From the NCBI GenBank assembly GCA_950295325.1, contig OX485804.1, positions 34,040,001 to 34,104,000 of the forward strand: 64,000 nt of DNA. The letters are read 5' to 3'. Made by a program: the position numbers and the translations under genes. The notes under the pieces were generated by a model. That model was not told the origin of the DNA. It saw nothing but the letters and a program-made list of their open reading frames with translations, and ran no database searches. Each line of letters starts with the position of its first letter. The first letter of the stretch is position 1. Origin of the DNA: Polytrichum commune (Eukaryota > Streptophyta > Polytrichopsida > Polytrichales > Polytrichaceae). This document shows, piece by piece, positions 11,299 through 25,384 of this stretch.

Positions 11299-13650
11299 GT
11301 GCACATGTTGCTTGCTCCATGAAAAAGAGGAAATTTCCCAAAATGACCTCATGTGACCCCTCCAACTTTGAGGGTGACGGACTTCATCTAAAATTTGCTA
11401 CAACAAACTCAAAGTTTTGGGAGTAGCTCATTTGTCATCCACACAACATATTATGGCAAAGTTGCAAACTTTCTAGAATGTGTGGCATGAGTGAAGTGGC
11501 CATGAAACAAAAAAATTAGAGTTTTCTCTAACTACCCCTGGATGAAGGCCCTATTCATATGTTGATATGATCTAGTGAATGTGGTCCAGTTGACTTCAAA
11601 TTTTTACAAAAACAATATATGGTACTCTGGTCACATCCGTATGGTTGTATTTGAAGAAAACATATTCTATTTGGTTACATAACATAACTTGTTAGGATTG
11701 GTGTTGTAGGTGCCCGAAAATGGAATGTGAAGGCTTGAGTGTTTAGGGTTAAACCCCCAAACATATGACTCTGATATATGTAATGTTGGTTTTTGGGTAT
11801 ATACACCTACCTTTTAGATGCACCTTGAGGTGACTTCTTGACATGCATCGGAAGTAAATTAAGCGGGTCTTAAATATACACATTTAGCTATGCACCTACT
11901 TCTTGTAAGATGTGAAAATACACCCAGATTATGTAGTTAAGCATCTTTCATCATTTCTAAGTAAAAGAGAATGCCATAATCCGTGAGGACCTTGCCATGG
12001 CACTAAGACCTAGGTTGTCATTTTTGGAGAACCACAACATGTTCTTATCATGGTCCTAGGTCATATTATTCCTTTGTCGAGGGTGAGGGAGCATGAAGTT
12101 CATTAATGCTATGTAATGCGAGACGATCAACAATTCCAAATCGTGCCCATAGCCATTTTTCTAATGATTTTCAAAGCTCTCTTGGAAGTCTTAATCATTG
12201 TCAAAGTGAAGATTCTCTTTCTTGTTAAATGACCATATGGGTTCTCCCCCCCCCCCCCCCGCCCTTCCTTCCAACTATGTTGATTATTAATCTAAGAACA
12301 CATAGTAGTTCAAATTTCGTTTAAATAATTTTCTTTTTTGTATGTATGTTTTTAGATCCAAACCTGACCACACACACCACTCAAATATACAGGTGTCCGC
12401 TTACTTTAGGTGCTTGCATATATAGCTATCAGTGTGCATGTTTGACAAATTTCATCTGACATTCAACATCAAATCCAAAGTGTCACATGATATTTTTCAA
12501 AACATCAATGAATATCTAAATTTGCTTCTAAAACATCACCTCGACGTTATACACCTAGTAGTACGTGTCATTTCAATCTCTAAAGTGTCAATTGACGTGT
12601 GCTTCTTTTCTTCTCAAGTCACACTACATGTCAAATTCTAAATTGTGTGTGCCAATAGTCATGCATTTTTTTTGTGTGTGTCGAATGCCAAAACTACACA
12701 GTGGTGGCTAGCTATTACCGCAACGAGTGAACAAAGCTGTCCTAGGCGAAGCAGACCTGAATCAACAGATAACTCAAAGCCCACAACACATTCCAACATC
12801 TTGCATTTGAAACACCAAATGTACGATGATGCAACATATAACTGTTGAAGGTTTTGGGTGAATGTTGCCTCAGATGCACCTCGAGACAAAGGCCTGCCCA
12901 TGCAGATCTTGGAAGCATCCGAAGAGGCATATCTCGACACGGTTACTTGTGAGTATGCATAACTTATAATTGAGCTCCGGAGTCGTGGGCATGCGGCGTC
13001 GGATTTTTTCCCTTTCTTCCCCTATAAATCTAGTGCAGGATGCTACTACATGCAGTACCATATATATATATGATACTTAGGCTAGACCTGGGAGGTGGCG
13101 ACGCTTTGTTCTGCATGGATCTTTATGTTGGTGGCATCATCATCTTCACCTGGGCTTTCACCTTCGTTGAAAGACGCTATGTTACCCAGAAGTCGTCTCA
13201 AGCTGTGCAGATCTAACTCACATAGATGACATTTGTCCACATTCGAACTAATCTACACTTTTGCTTTTGCACGATGAACTATACAATCTTCAAGTGTAAA
13301 TTGAAGATTGTATAGGGCCACTTTACATGATGAGTCGAGGCCTTCGAAATATACCTGAAGCCAATTTACATTGAATCGGGTCAAGAAGGGAGGAGGCTCC
13401 GACACGAACCCGAGGAAGCAAATTGACTTTCTATTTCATCTGATCCCATTCTTTTTCCTTGGGTCGCGTCAAATGTTGTCTTTAGTATATTAGAATATAA
13501 TTTCACCTCGTTAGAATACGGATTTGGGGGAACTGCCTTGATTCCATCATGTAAAAGCCTTGGGGTTGATTTAGTGGATTAGACTAATCATGTACAAGGA
13601 TTAACACACGCTAGAGCATCAATTTGGCCATGACTCCTCATGTAAAGTAG
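11299..13650. other. Gene-free stretch
   Basis: AT-rich DNA with no supported gene. It contains a run of about 18 C near 12246-12263. Short open frames have no recognisable domain. Confidence 0.5.
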
Positions 13651-13653
13651 TCG

Positions 13654-13976
13654 TAAGGGTGGGTTTACATTGAGTCCGGGACCTGGGTCCAAGAAAGTTG
13701 GGATCGAAAACACCCCTCGATGAACCTTATTTGCGGACTCAAGATTGGATCTGAACTTGAAGATTGGGTTCTTCACCAAACGAGGCTATTTTCTCGTGTT
13801 GGGAGCACCAAGATTTGATGGGAAAGTGATGCCACATTAATGCCGCTTCATTTTCCAAAACCTTGGACATGAACAAGAACGTAAATTCCTTGAGTCCAAT
13901 TTTTTTCTCCCAACCAATAGGATCGCTCAATTTCGGTATTTCTTTGTTCTTGCATCCTAGTGTAAACCCACCCTTA
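13654..13976. mobile_element. 323-bp MITE, TAAGGGTGGGTTTACA ends
   Basis: Terminal inverted repeats TAAGGGTGGGTTTACA and TGTAAACCCACCCTTA are perfect over 16 bp. A second copy of the left half starts near 63.89 kb and runs off the window with the same internal order (ATTGAG, GGACTCAAGATT). No clear target duplication and no ORF. Confidence 0.65.
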
Positions 13977-13979
13977 GTT

Positions 13980-16900
13980 ATGGTTTTTCTAACTTCACAT
14001 TGGATTGTGGATTCTTGCGACTCGCTTGAGTAGCAGTTGAATTCTTTAAAGCACTTCTAGCTCCACATACACTTGATTTGGATGTTGGATTGGCTTTAGA
14101 ATTGCCAAGTCTGTTAGCAATTATGAATCACGTAGATTGTCATTTCAAGTTTTGGAACCGGAGGTAAAAGGGAAGATTATATTTTTTTTTCTAAGTGATC
14201 ATATAGGGCCTCTCCATTGTCCTAATTGTTGAACCATAGATACATGCACTTAAAGTAACATTTATTTTCATTATAATATTGTGAAGTAATTGTGACGGTG
14301 CGTTAAATGTACCAAAGGTAAAAGCCATTATTAATATGTGGGATTAAGTGCTAAAGAACATCAACTTTGGCTAATCATGGTGGTGGTAAGATGGGTGTAG
14401 CACGAGTTTAAGAAAAACACCTGAAAACACCAACTAAATTGGCCAATCATGGGCCAATTGTATCGACAAATCGAGGACAAATCTAGAATTCTCTCGCTCA
14501 ACAAGGCGGTGCAAGGTTTGGGGTCCAACAAAAAATAAATAATACCTTGTTAATACAAGATTCCCATGCATTACAAGGCTAAATTTGTGATCATTCCCAC
14601 CTAAATTTCAGCATTAATGGACCCCCCCCCCATGCGGTAGTTAAAGGTTCATTTGAACATTTAGCTCTATTGATTCTCATGCATTACATATAAATTTTGT
14701 TTCAATTTTCTTGTTTATTTTTCCTAAAGGTTCATGGCACATTTACAAGTCTTCTCGAAATTTTCATATTTCTACTCTTGATAAGTTCCCTAAACTATGT
14801 AGAGTGTTTCCAAGGTGGTGTTGCTTTAAGGCTTGCTTACCTTAGAATTGTGATGGTCCTATTCAGTGCACATAGGTAGATCTCATTATAACACTAGTCT
14901 TTCAGTTTGTTCTTATCTAATACAAGGCTTATCTCATACCGCTAAAATACAAGTGTCATATCAAGAAAGGTGACCACATAAGGGCCCCATGTGTAGGAAA
15001 GAGCAATGCCACCCCATGGGCAAGTGAGCACATGAAAGGGGGGGGGGGGATGCATATGATATAGGCAATAAATAGAGTAACATACTTTACCTGTAACATC
15101 TTCTTTGCAAAGTAGCAATACACCTCAACCCTTAAAAAATTCGAGCATGTTATTCTTGACTACAAGCATTGGTGTTTGATGAGTGTATAATTTGCTTCTA
15201 AAGTTTGAAGTCTTTTACACATAGTAACACACATTGTTCATGTGCTAAAATTTGAAGGTTGCAAGGCTAAAAACATAAAAATATCGGGAAGAAAACTTGT
15301 TGATATCTATCTAAAATTGCATCCGATTGGTCTTGTCAAATAAGTTGGTGGTGTTTTAAGCACAAAGTAGTTTATGATTTGATCAAATCATGAGAGATGA
15401 GTATGGATGATATAGAGACAATTATTTCGTTCAAGTGAAAAATAGATATCAATTTGAAGACATATATGGGTAGATAAATTATATGTTATACATTATAACT
15501 TAAAGGTTGTGTGTCCATCTTCATTCAATTTTGATTTGATGAGCATTTCTTATGACTTATGAATTTTTCATTAAGAACGTATCCAATTTAGGACATAATG
15601 GACTCTAAGTCATGAATAATTGCATGAATATCTATTGTATTTGTGAAAAGTTGGTTTACAAGTTTTGTTTTTCATAAGAAAATGTGAACATGGGACACTT
15701 TTATTTTATTTTAGATATGAGATTTTGTAATTTGTTGCATTCAATTGGTACAAGACATTCATCAATTGCACACCAATTTCATAACATTCGTGATAAATAA
15801 GATAATTATGTATGTATAATTTGTCATAATTATATACTCATGTCATCTATTGCCACACAAAATACTAAGCAATTTTTTTTCACATTTGTATCCCCATCCA
15901 CCCTCCAAAATTCTCAATTTGGACTAAAACGTCCTCATGGGATATCAAGATTTAAGTTGAGTGATCACATAGAATCTAGGTTCCTTAGAAATGATAGGTA
16001 TATATATGGATGAGAGGTATGTTTGTGTGCAACAATCTCCTCTCACTCCCATGATGCTTGCTCATTACATTGTACACACAAGGATAGCATGATAAAAACG
16101 AGGCACCTTTATATATCTAGGTGGTTGTGTGTGTGTGTGTAAAGTATTCTTTTGGGCACATGAGCCTTATGCTAGGGCCCCCACTTTTGAGCAAAATTTT
16201 GTCTTATAATGCTTAGCATATTCTAGCCCTACCTTTCACCTTAAGGCTACATTGTCTCCACATTGAGAGAGTGTTTTTCAAGTTATTGGGCATTTTTCAA
16301 AATCCCCAAGAAGGCCCCCCTAATGTTTTTGATGTGTCATTTTAAAAGAAATTTTAAAAGAGATTAATAAATGTTGGAACCAACTATAGCGGTCTCCGAA
16401 ATGTTATAAAACACCTTCTTGGTACCAAGAGGATGTATTCCAAGTTTTTGGGCATTTTTAGAAGCTCTAAGAAGGCCCTAAGAAGAGTTGGAGTGTGATT
16501 TTTTTTTAAATTTAAAATTTTTTAATAAAAAAAATGTCTCTAAAATGTTGAAAAACATCCTCTCAGCCCCAAGAAGGTGTCTTTCAAGTTTTTGGCAATT
16601 TTTTAGAAACCTTGAGAATGCCCTAGGAAGCGTTGCGAGCATCAATTTTGAGGATTTTTTTTAATATCAATACAACTTGAAACCAACAATAATATCTCAA
16701 AAAGTTGGAAAACACTCTAAATAGCAAGTTGAGGCTTTGAGACTCTTAGTGATCTTTTGGGGCCATGTACAGTTGAAATGTGCTCTTGAGCAAGACTAGA
16801 AAATGTTCTTTACACATTCAATGTCTCATTGCAATTTTTGCACAAGTCTACAATTTGTAATTAGTATGGCATCCCTTTAATTGCAAGGGAACCACAATTA

Positions 16901-17920
16901 TAATTATTGCTAGGGGCTCCAATAAACCCAATTAATAACGAATCAGAACATAATAGGGTATTTGATATTTCCCCAACCCCAAGTAATACCCTTGGGGTAA
17001 ACACCCTTTGGTCACAAGGATAATGGAGAAAATACCAAAGGGTGTAGCCCCCAAGCATAGCCTCCAAGGAGGACATCTCCTACCTTGTCACAATTGGCGA
17101 CATCCCACATTGCACATGCTCGAAGTTCACAAAAATGTCTTCTCAAGCGTTGGAAAAAAATAAAGGAAATGGGTGTGCTGCAAACATCTTCATATGTGTT
17201 TGGATTTTTGTGCAAGGTGGATTACAATAGTCACAAGTTCATTCATGCTCCAACGTACACCTATAACGAGGGTATGCAATTGCTTGAACTTGCATGTGTT
17301 GTAAAGTGTGAGTAATTCTCCAAGTGTGTTTAGCCGCATGTTTGAAAATGCCAGTAAGTGACATGTATTGATATGGATTATAATAGTAAAATCAACAATG
17401 CATTGATAGTTTTTGTGAAGTATCCATGGTAATAGGCCCACTTCATTCTTGTTCATTCAGAATGTAAGTATTTTATGATTGAAAATTGCAATTAACCAAG
17501 TGCCAAATTTAGAGTATGGAACCTAAAACATGCACCTTTACTAAATTTGTCTTTATCATTCACACGTTGTTGCTCACTACTCATGTGTTATCGCTCGCTA
17601 TGTTGAAGGTAGAGCGTTAGGTTGCTTGTAGTCATAGGACGGTGATTCTTAGAGGCATAATAAAAAATGAGGTTTGAATAAACCCATATGGTATGTCGGA
17701 AGTGGGAGTTGACATATCCCATATGCATTGTATGAACCAAAGAAAGAAAGAAAAGCAATAAAAAACAAAGTAAGGGGTGGAGGTGACCTCCTACTCCAAA
17801 CGTTGTTCATATGCATGTGTGTGTGTGTATATATATATATATATGCTTATGCAATCTAATCTCTAGTTCTATTATGCTTCAATTGGTTATGGGCCCACTC
17901 ATGTAAGTTCTAGAGTTAGA
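13980..17920. other. Gene-free stretch
   Basis: About 4 kb of AT-rich sequence with no gene I can support. It has homopolymer runs (C near 14623, G near 15040), a GT microsatellite near 16126, and three loosely related segments at 16.26-16.72 kb that repeat the pattern AAGTTTTTGGCAATTTTTAGAA with variation. A TA/TG microsatellite lies at 17816-17845. Confidence 0.45.
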
Positions 17921-17929
17921 GATTTAATT

Positions 17930-19225
17930 GCTAGTTGTTAGGGAATGAATCTTGAGGGATTTTAGTGCTTGGAGGAACTTTTTGGGTGGTTCGTGTTGGA
18001 GGTGCATTGGAGCATGTTTGGAGCATCGGTTGACATTGGAGGCTTGGATGTTTGGAGATTGGAACATTGGAGGTGTACAAATGCACATTTGGAGGTTATA
18101 AATGTTGATTTGAGTGTTTGAAATACTCAAATGCATATCTGATGCATTTGAGTGGTGATTTGAGTTGGTTGAGTGCAATTATAACGATTTGAGGGTATTA
18201 AGGTTAGTTGAGTTGAAAAGGGTTTGATTTAAGGTTGTTGAGTGCAATCATACACATTTGAGGGTATTAAAGTCATTTGAATTGAGGAGAATTTGATTTG
18301 TGGTTATTGAGTTCAATTGTGCATATTTGAGTGTATTAAGGTCATTTTGAATTGAAGAGGACCTTATTTGAGGTTTTTGAGTGCAATTGTGTACATACAA
18401 TGGTATTAAGGGCATTTGAGTTGGAGAGGAGTTGATTTGAGGTTGTCGAGTACAATTTTGCACAATTGAGGGCAACTAAGGGCATTTGATTTAAAGAGGA
18501 GTTGGTTTTAGTGATTTGAGGGTGTAAAATCACATTTAAGTTGAGAAAGGCTTAATTCGAGTGGTTTGAGGGTGTAGAGATATAATAAAATTAAAGAAGG
18601 CCTTATTTAAGTGATGTGAGGGTGCAAAAATACATTTGAGTTGAAAAAGGATTTAATTGAAGTGGAAATGCACATTAGAGTTGAAAAAGACATGATTTGA
18701 GTGTGCAAGGGCACATTTGATTTGAAAACGACTTGATTTGAGTGGCTTAAAGGTGCATAGGCACATTTGATTTGAAGATAATTTTATATGAGTGGATCAA
18801 GGGTGCAAAGGCACATTTAAGACCAAGGGGGCTTAGTTGAGTTGATTAAGGTTGCAAAGGAATATCTGAGAGCAAAAATACCTAATTGAATTCAAAAATA
18901 TCCGATTTGAGTATATCGAGGGTCAAAGGCATTTTTGAGAGCAATGAGCTCATTGAAGTTCAAAAACATATGACTTAAGTGGATTGAGTGTGCAAAGGCA
19001 CATTGAAAGTAAAAAGGCCTAACTTGAGTGGATTAAATGTTCAAAGGTCTACTTGAGATCAAGAGGATCAAACTTGAGTGGATTGGGTGTAAGAGGATCC
19101 GACTTGAGTGGATTGAGGTACAAGGGACTCTTTTAACTTGACATGGGTTGATTGAGGGTTGTGAAGCTTTTGAGTGCATATAAAAACTTAGAAAATATTG
19201 ATTCGAGTTAATAGAGAGTATATAT
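17930..19225. repeat. Degenerate minisatellite of ~60-bp units
   Basis: About twenty imperfect units carry TTTGAGTGG or TTGAGGGT, a RTTRAGG linker and GCACATTTGAGTTGAAAA. Units drift gradually along the array, which points to old local tandem duplication. The frames through it are by-products of repetition. Confidence 0.6.
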
Positions 19226-19229
19226 CTAG

Positions 19230-21359
19230 TCTTTAAGCGTAACATGACATCACTTGAAAATGAGGGTGTATAGTCATTGATAAAATCAATGAAGAGAACT
19301 TTAGTGTGATGACAATTGCTACTTTAATTTGAGTAATAATCCATAAGATTGGCCAGATGGGTGGACTACTCTAATACCTTGAAGTAATGACCTTTTCTCT
19401 CTTATAATCATCCAAATGCATCACATTCATCTATACATACCATCTTAAGTTCATGAATTCATCCTTCACAAAACCACTCTTTACTCAACCTCATCATCCT
19501 TACTTCGTCTAAAATTCATTTTATACCTAGTAGTTGCTATCATAAGGGGGTTTGGCTCAAGGTATCTAACTCCCACCAATTTCCACACTGGCCACCCTTG
19601 GCTGGGTTGGCCGAGTAGTGGGAGGATTGAGGGTTAAGCCACCCTTCCAAGGAATAGTGTTCAGATGTGTGACCTTTTGCCACCCTCCAAGCCAACACTT
19701 CAATTAAGATTAAAACTATAATTTTAGCTCTTTTTTTAGTTTCTAACTTGGTCTCTAATTTAGTTACTAACTTAGTCATTGACTACTAACTCTAACTCTA
19801 GCTCAAACGCCGGAAAACCCTCAATAACCAGCAATACAACCTAAGTATTACGTGTTCAAGTATTTGTGCAAGGTTGACTATGCCACTGACAAATTCATTC
19901 ATGCACCAACATTTAGCTACAATGAGGAGATGTGTTTTCTTGAGGTCACAAGTGTTGCATAATAAGCTTAATGGCATAGGGGTGAAGGACATGGACACAA
20001 TTATTACTCATTTTTACATATATAGAAATATATGTGTATGTCCATATGAAATGTAGTGCAAACTGATGGTGCAACTAAATAGTTGTTTGTCACAATAAAG
20101 TGCTTGACATTTCAATAAAATGCCTATCACCATGGATCAGGAAACTTCCTTAAATTTATGGTAATAGGGCCAAGTTCAATATTTTGTTTGGCCGCAATGT
20201 TATTTTCATAATATATAATCCAACTATATTGGAATGCTTTCTTCAAAAATCCTATTATTGGTCATTTTGTTGCTCACTGCTCATTGCTCTCCACTCACAT
20301 GCTAGCTTCCCTTGGCAACATAGTACCAATGTTGGGCCCAAGCATCCATTGTAGGGTTCACATGTCTAATGCCATATATTTGTCTTTTGGGATTACAAAG
20401 CTGCTACTCAGCCCCGGGGCTAATGCTCCTCAAAATTAGAAACTATGTGTAGTCAAAAATAGGGGTTTAAAAGTTATTGATGGTATGAAAAATTTGAGGC
20501 AATTTTAAAATACAATATGCCCCACAAGTATGCAACTTTGGGTCTAGAATAATGTAGTTTGTTATAAATTCCATGAAATTAATTTTAGATTATTTCCAAG
20601 ATACCATGGTACAAATCCTATATCATTGGTCTATGGCTCTCCAATAAAATAAATAAATGCTATTCTTGTGTGCATCTTTATTTTTTGTATGTATGTTTTG
20701 TAGTGTGGATATATGAAATTGCTTTGAGGTTAAATTACATTGCAATGAATTATTGGCTCTACCTTTTGAGATGGTTTTTTGGGAAATGAGCCAAAGTTTG
20801 GCCTCAGTTGGATAACCAACTAGAATTGCCCATGCGTGGAGGATGATCATCAGGCATAGCACTCTTGCAACAAACTGCTTATTGATCATAAACATGTGGT
20901 ACATGAAAATGACTCACCCCAACTTTCAAAGTAATTGAAAGGTAATGCAAAAAATGTACAATTATTAATTTACCTAATTGAATGGGTTTTTTTTAATGTT
21001 GTCACAAAGATTATACCCCCAAACATTTATACCCTTGATGCACATGGTTCCCGTAAGTCACACTTAGTGTAAGCCTTGGATACTCAACTTAAGAATGCCA
21101 TAGTTTAATTTTCCTTGTGTTTCCAAAGGGACACATGGCAACTATTCAAAGGAATAAGCCTTATTTAACATGTCTTTGTTAGAAAGCTGCAAAATTCCAA
21201 CCTCATAATTTGAAGTAGATACATGATAAACATTCACATGACCCATACCATACTCAATGAGAAAAAACTTACTCTCTTTAAAAGGAATGATGATGCACTT
21301 AGTAAGGAATAAAATGTGTTTAGTCACTTATCTAGGCTCATGATAAAACCATCTAGGTT
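19230..21359. other. Gene-free stretch
   Basis: AT-rich, no supported gene. The segment 19.87-20.04 kb resembles the one near 17.2-17.3 kb (CACAAGTTCATTCATGCWCC and CTWCAAYGAGG share order), so it may be another dispersed repeat. Confidence 0.4.
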
Positions 21360-21364
21360 GGAGC

Positions 21365-23976
21365 TGTACACAACCACCTAAGGTCACGAAGACGAAGCAT
21401 CGGAGAGACAGGGGACCTCAAGGGGAAAACGAGCAAGGAAGGAGGAAGAAGGGCCAGCAGGAAAGGGAGACGACGGGGACCGCGAGGGTGAACCGATACC
21501 CGCAGAGGAGCCTGCTCAAGTAAATAAGGCCTGGACCAAGGAAAGCAAGGGTAGCTGATAGCCGGATGAAGGGGGGGGTATCAAGTGGATGTGCAGTCGG
21601 CCTCAACAGGGTAGGATAGGTTAATTAGGTTAAGCCGTTACGTCAAGCCATCGGGAACGAACTTCAAGCGGCGGGAACGGATGACAAGCCATCGGGAACG
21701 GACTTGGACACTAGTAGATTAGAATTAGGGACTAGTGAATACATTAGGGACGTAGTTACCTTTTTGGGTGAATACATTAGTAACTAGAGGTAGTAGCCAC
21801 CTAGCTATTTAGTGACTACTTAGTAGACACCTAGTTACTTTAGTGAATACTTAGTGGACACGTACTCACTTATTAAAGGATGTGGATGAAGGACAAAGAC
21901 AAGGGATGGAAATCCCTTGGATGACATTAACTACCGCAACCACCATCAATGAATGGGGAACATTTTGGATGAACTAAGGCCATGAATGATAACCGATTAC
22001 CTTATGTACATCTAGGAACAAGGAGGATTACATCATAATTAACACCACATGAACATTTAAATTAAGCATGTGCTCATGATTAAATTAGATACGCCGGGCT
22101 AAAATTAGACTATATGTAGATATATGTCTAAAAATAACCGAATCTACATGCGGTAATAAGGGACTAAGGCCTAACCGCCTAATTATGAAATTAATAGATT
22201 TCACACCCTATATAAAGAGGGCACTTAGGGGCCCTAATTCACCTCATTCTATCACGACAATATAACGTGAGCGTCAAAGCTTTATCGGGAGCGAAATTCT
22301 ATTCGAAGACTGAAGGCCCGCGGGATCGGAGAACCGCAAGGCTTAGAAGATTTTCGAAGACGAAGACTAAGGAGCCCTTGAGCCCTTGAAGATTCAATTG
22401 AAGACTAAGGAGCCTTGAGCCCTTGAAGATTCAATTGAAGACTAAGGAGCCTTGAGCTCTTGAAGATTTAATTAAAGACTAAGGAGCTTTGAGCCCTTGA
22501 AGATTTAATTGAAGACGAAGGAGCCTTGAGCCCTTGAAGATTTAATTGAAGACTAAGGAGCCTTGAGCCCTTGAAGAATTAATTGAAGATTAAAGAGCCT
22601 TTGAGCCTTTGAAGAATTACTTGGAGACCGGTAGTACTTGAAGACTTGAAGACCGGGAGCACTTAAAGATTTTTGAAGAAACTCGAAGACCGAAAGGCTT
22701 CGTGTTTGAAGACCGAATTTGGAGCTGAGGGCCCACCTTACTGAAGGCCCGCGGACTGGAGGACCGCGGAACCGGACGGCGATTTTACAAGACTTGAAGA
22801 CTAATCCTTAACGAATCCGAAGACTCGGAGACTTGAAGACTCTTTTGGTGAACCTTGGAGATTGAAGGCCCGCGGGACTGAGGGACTGCGAGACCGAAGG
22901 AGAGAAGAATGAAGACTTATGAAGTTCTTGAAGACTTTTTCGGGGAACATAGATTTGGTTAAAAAAATTGAAGACCGGAGAACATGAAGACTAAAGGACC
23001 ATGAGACTAAGGGCCCGTGAGACTGGAGGACCAAGAAGACAAATGACTAAGAAGATTTTGCGGGCCGAAGACCAAGGAGGTTCTCGAGGCCAAAGAACTA
23101 AGGAGTTTTCAAAGCCGAAGACTAAGATACTTTTGAAAGGCTAAGAAAATTTTACAAAGACTAAGAAGATTCTCTTGAAGAGTGAAGTCCAAAGGAAGTT
23201 CTCGAGACCGGAGAATTAAACTTTCATCATTAGAGATTGAAGACATTGAGAGGACTTCAAACCATCATTCGAGAATAGGAGAATTCGAAGACTATCAAGT
23301 AGTCCAATCTCACGATTAAATTACTACAATCTAAATGCATCAATAAACATGATTGATAAAACACTCAAGATTGTGAACTTTGGTTGATGATATTGAAATT
23401 GAAATGGAATTGAAATATATTGGTTTCCTAATATATTACTTGCAAAAGCACTCTCTACGTTTACAATACTTAACCTCGACATTAGGATTTCGGGGAATAT
23501 AAGCTTGAAAGCTTAGGCTCCTTTCTCCTTAGAGATTTATAAAGAGGTTCATAACACTTAACCGTGACATTAGAATTTCGGGGAACATAAGCTTGAAAAC
23601 TTAGGCTACTTTCTCCTTAGAGATTTATCCAAGAGGAAACACCATATCGCTTATTAGAAGATAGCCTCCACAGAGATTATAATCATTCAAACCATGAAAG
23701 ATATTGTATACAAGAATGAAGTTCCTTTAAATACACTTAACCTTGACATTAGGATTTAAAGGAACATAAACTTGCAAACCTAGGTCATCTGCTCCTTGAA
23801 AGTTTAAAAGAGCACGGAAGCAAACTATCACGAACCTAAATAATAGTATACAAGCAACCACCTTCATAGAAAAGGAAACCTAGAAAGGTCTAATTTTGGT
23901 AGGAGTAACTTCCATGTAAACCGGTTCAGCAGCGGGTTACACCGTCTAAGGCTGAGGGTTGAAGGTGGCCTCGACA
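21365..23976 (+). mobile_element. 2612-bp solo LTR, copy 1
   Basis: The unit starts TGTACACAACC and ends GGCCTCGACA, with the direct repeat GGAGC on both sides (21360-21364 and 23977-23981). It has TG...CA ends, no second copy of the ends and no gag-pol, so it is a solo LTR left by recombination. The last part (GTAACTTCCATGTAAACCGG, then AGCAGCGGGTTACACCGTCT) matches the other solo LTR at 45245-47694 in reverse orientation. A TATATAAAG box near 22211 suggests its promoter. Confidence 0.85.
22365..22620 (+). repeat. 37-bp tandem repeats inside solo LTR
   Basis: About seven units of GAAGACTAAGGAGCCTTGAG plus CCCTTGAAGATTCAATT follow the putative promoter. The second solo LTR has a different repeat at a comparable place, so the LTR core is a region of repeat turnover. 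Confidence 0.7.
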
Positions 23977-24438
23977 GGAGCCAACACACATGTTCAAATC
24001 TACTTAGGGCCACTTCACACACGAGCCAAGAGCCGTGATCATGAAATTGTGAGAGCCCAAAAGAAAGTGTCCAAAGGCTATCCCAAGACACCTCCAAAAT
24101 TCATGTAGTATGGTCATGGATTCTCAAGTGTAGCGTGAAATTATATGTGACCAACCCTCAACCAAATGCTATTTCAATGAATTTCTAATCGTGCGGATCT
24201 TCACATATGATAAAATATAATCAACCAACGGTTGTGAGTGTTCGGAGTGTCATGGTCACCTAGTTTTGTGTTAGGCCTATCTCCAAGAAGTGGTTTTTAA
24301 AAATAATCCAAGTGACCATGAAACATGATGCATTTGATACCATGTATGAATACATGTAGACTTTACATCCATCTTGCATTCACATACTCCATTGGTCCCT
24401 CAAGTGTAGTGTGAAGCAGAGCCCAACATTTCCCTTTC

Positions 24439-25372
24439 CAGGGTTGTCTATTGTGTCGTGACGGAGGGTAATCCCGACATAATGTCGTGCCGTCACGACA
24501 CGTATCCGTCACGACATTATGCCGGATGATGTCTTTATCCTGCCGGATGATGTCTTTATCCTGCCGGACTTGAATTTTACCGAATTTTTTGTGTATTTAC
24601 ATTACCCCATTGCGGACACGTAGGAGTTACGATGTCCACGTGTGATGACATGTCAACAAAGTAGAGGTAAAGTGGGGAATAAAATTACTAGCGCCCGTCC
24701 GCCCCCGTTCCCCCCCGTTCCCCGTACCCTAACCCCGTTCCCTTAGCCCATTAACATGTTCCCTAACCCGTTCCCTACGTTCCCTCCCGTCCGACCTTTT
24801 CCCGTCCTCCCTTTTCCCGTCCGACCCTCCCGTCCGACCCCCCGTCCTCCCTCCTGTTCCCCTCCCCCGTTCCCCTAATCCCGTTCCCATCCATCCCGTC
24901 CTATCCAAACCTCCTAAACCCGCTCCCATCCCCCGCTCCCCACGTTCCCACACGCTCCCCGCGTTCCCCCCCGTCCGCCCCTCCTCCCTCCCCGTCCGAC
25001 CTTCCCTCCCTACCTTCCCACCCCGTCCGACCCTCCCCCCCCCCCCCCCCCCCCCCCCCCCGTCCGACCCCACGTTCCCCCGCGCTCCCCACCCGTTCCC
25101 CCCGTCCGACCTACACCCTCCTTAGTAATATTTTATTACTTTGATTTTAACAAAATGGTAAACACAATGGCAAAATGGTTTACATGCCAAGGGAAATATG
25201 CACATCCACGTCGGCATTTTTTGCCACATAGGACGCCACCTTGGCAAGAAGGTAAGTATTTTACCCACCCTACTAGGTTGACCCTAGTTTGACCCTACGA
25301 GGAGCCTATTGTGTCGTGACGGAGGGGTCCGACCTGACACGACGCGTCATGACGTCGCGATAGACAACCCTG
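24439..25372. mobile_element. 934-bp hAT-like element nested at third level
   Basis: Inverted ends CAGGGTTGTCTATTG and the complement of CAGGGTTGTCTATCG. The 8-bp flanks TCCCTTTC and TTCCTTTC match at seven of eight. Subterminal parts repeat TGTCGTGACGGAGG in both orientations. The centre is a C-rich array. Confidence 0.7.
24690..25110. repeat. C-rich CCGTTCCC/CCGTCCGAC array with poly-C run
   Basis: Simple degenerate repeat of CCCGTTCCC and CCGTCCGACC with a run of about 24-26 C near 25036-25061. The Gly/Arg-rich frames on the other strand are a consequence of composition. Confidence 0.7.
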
Positions 25373-25384
25373 TTCCTTTCTAAT

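Noticed and set aside
24729-25092. Gly/Arg-rich ORFs on the minus strand
   Set aside because: Pure composition effect of a C-rich repeat array.
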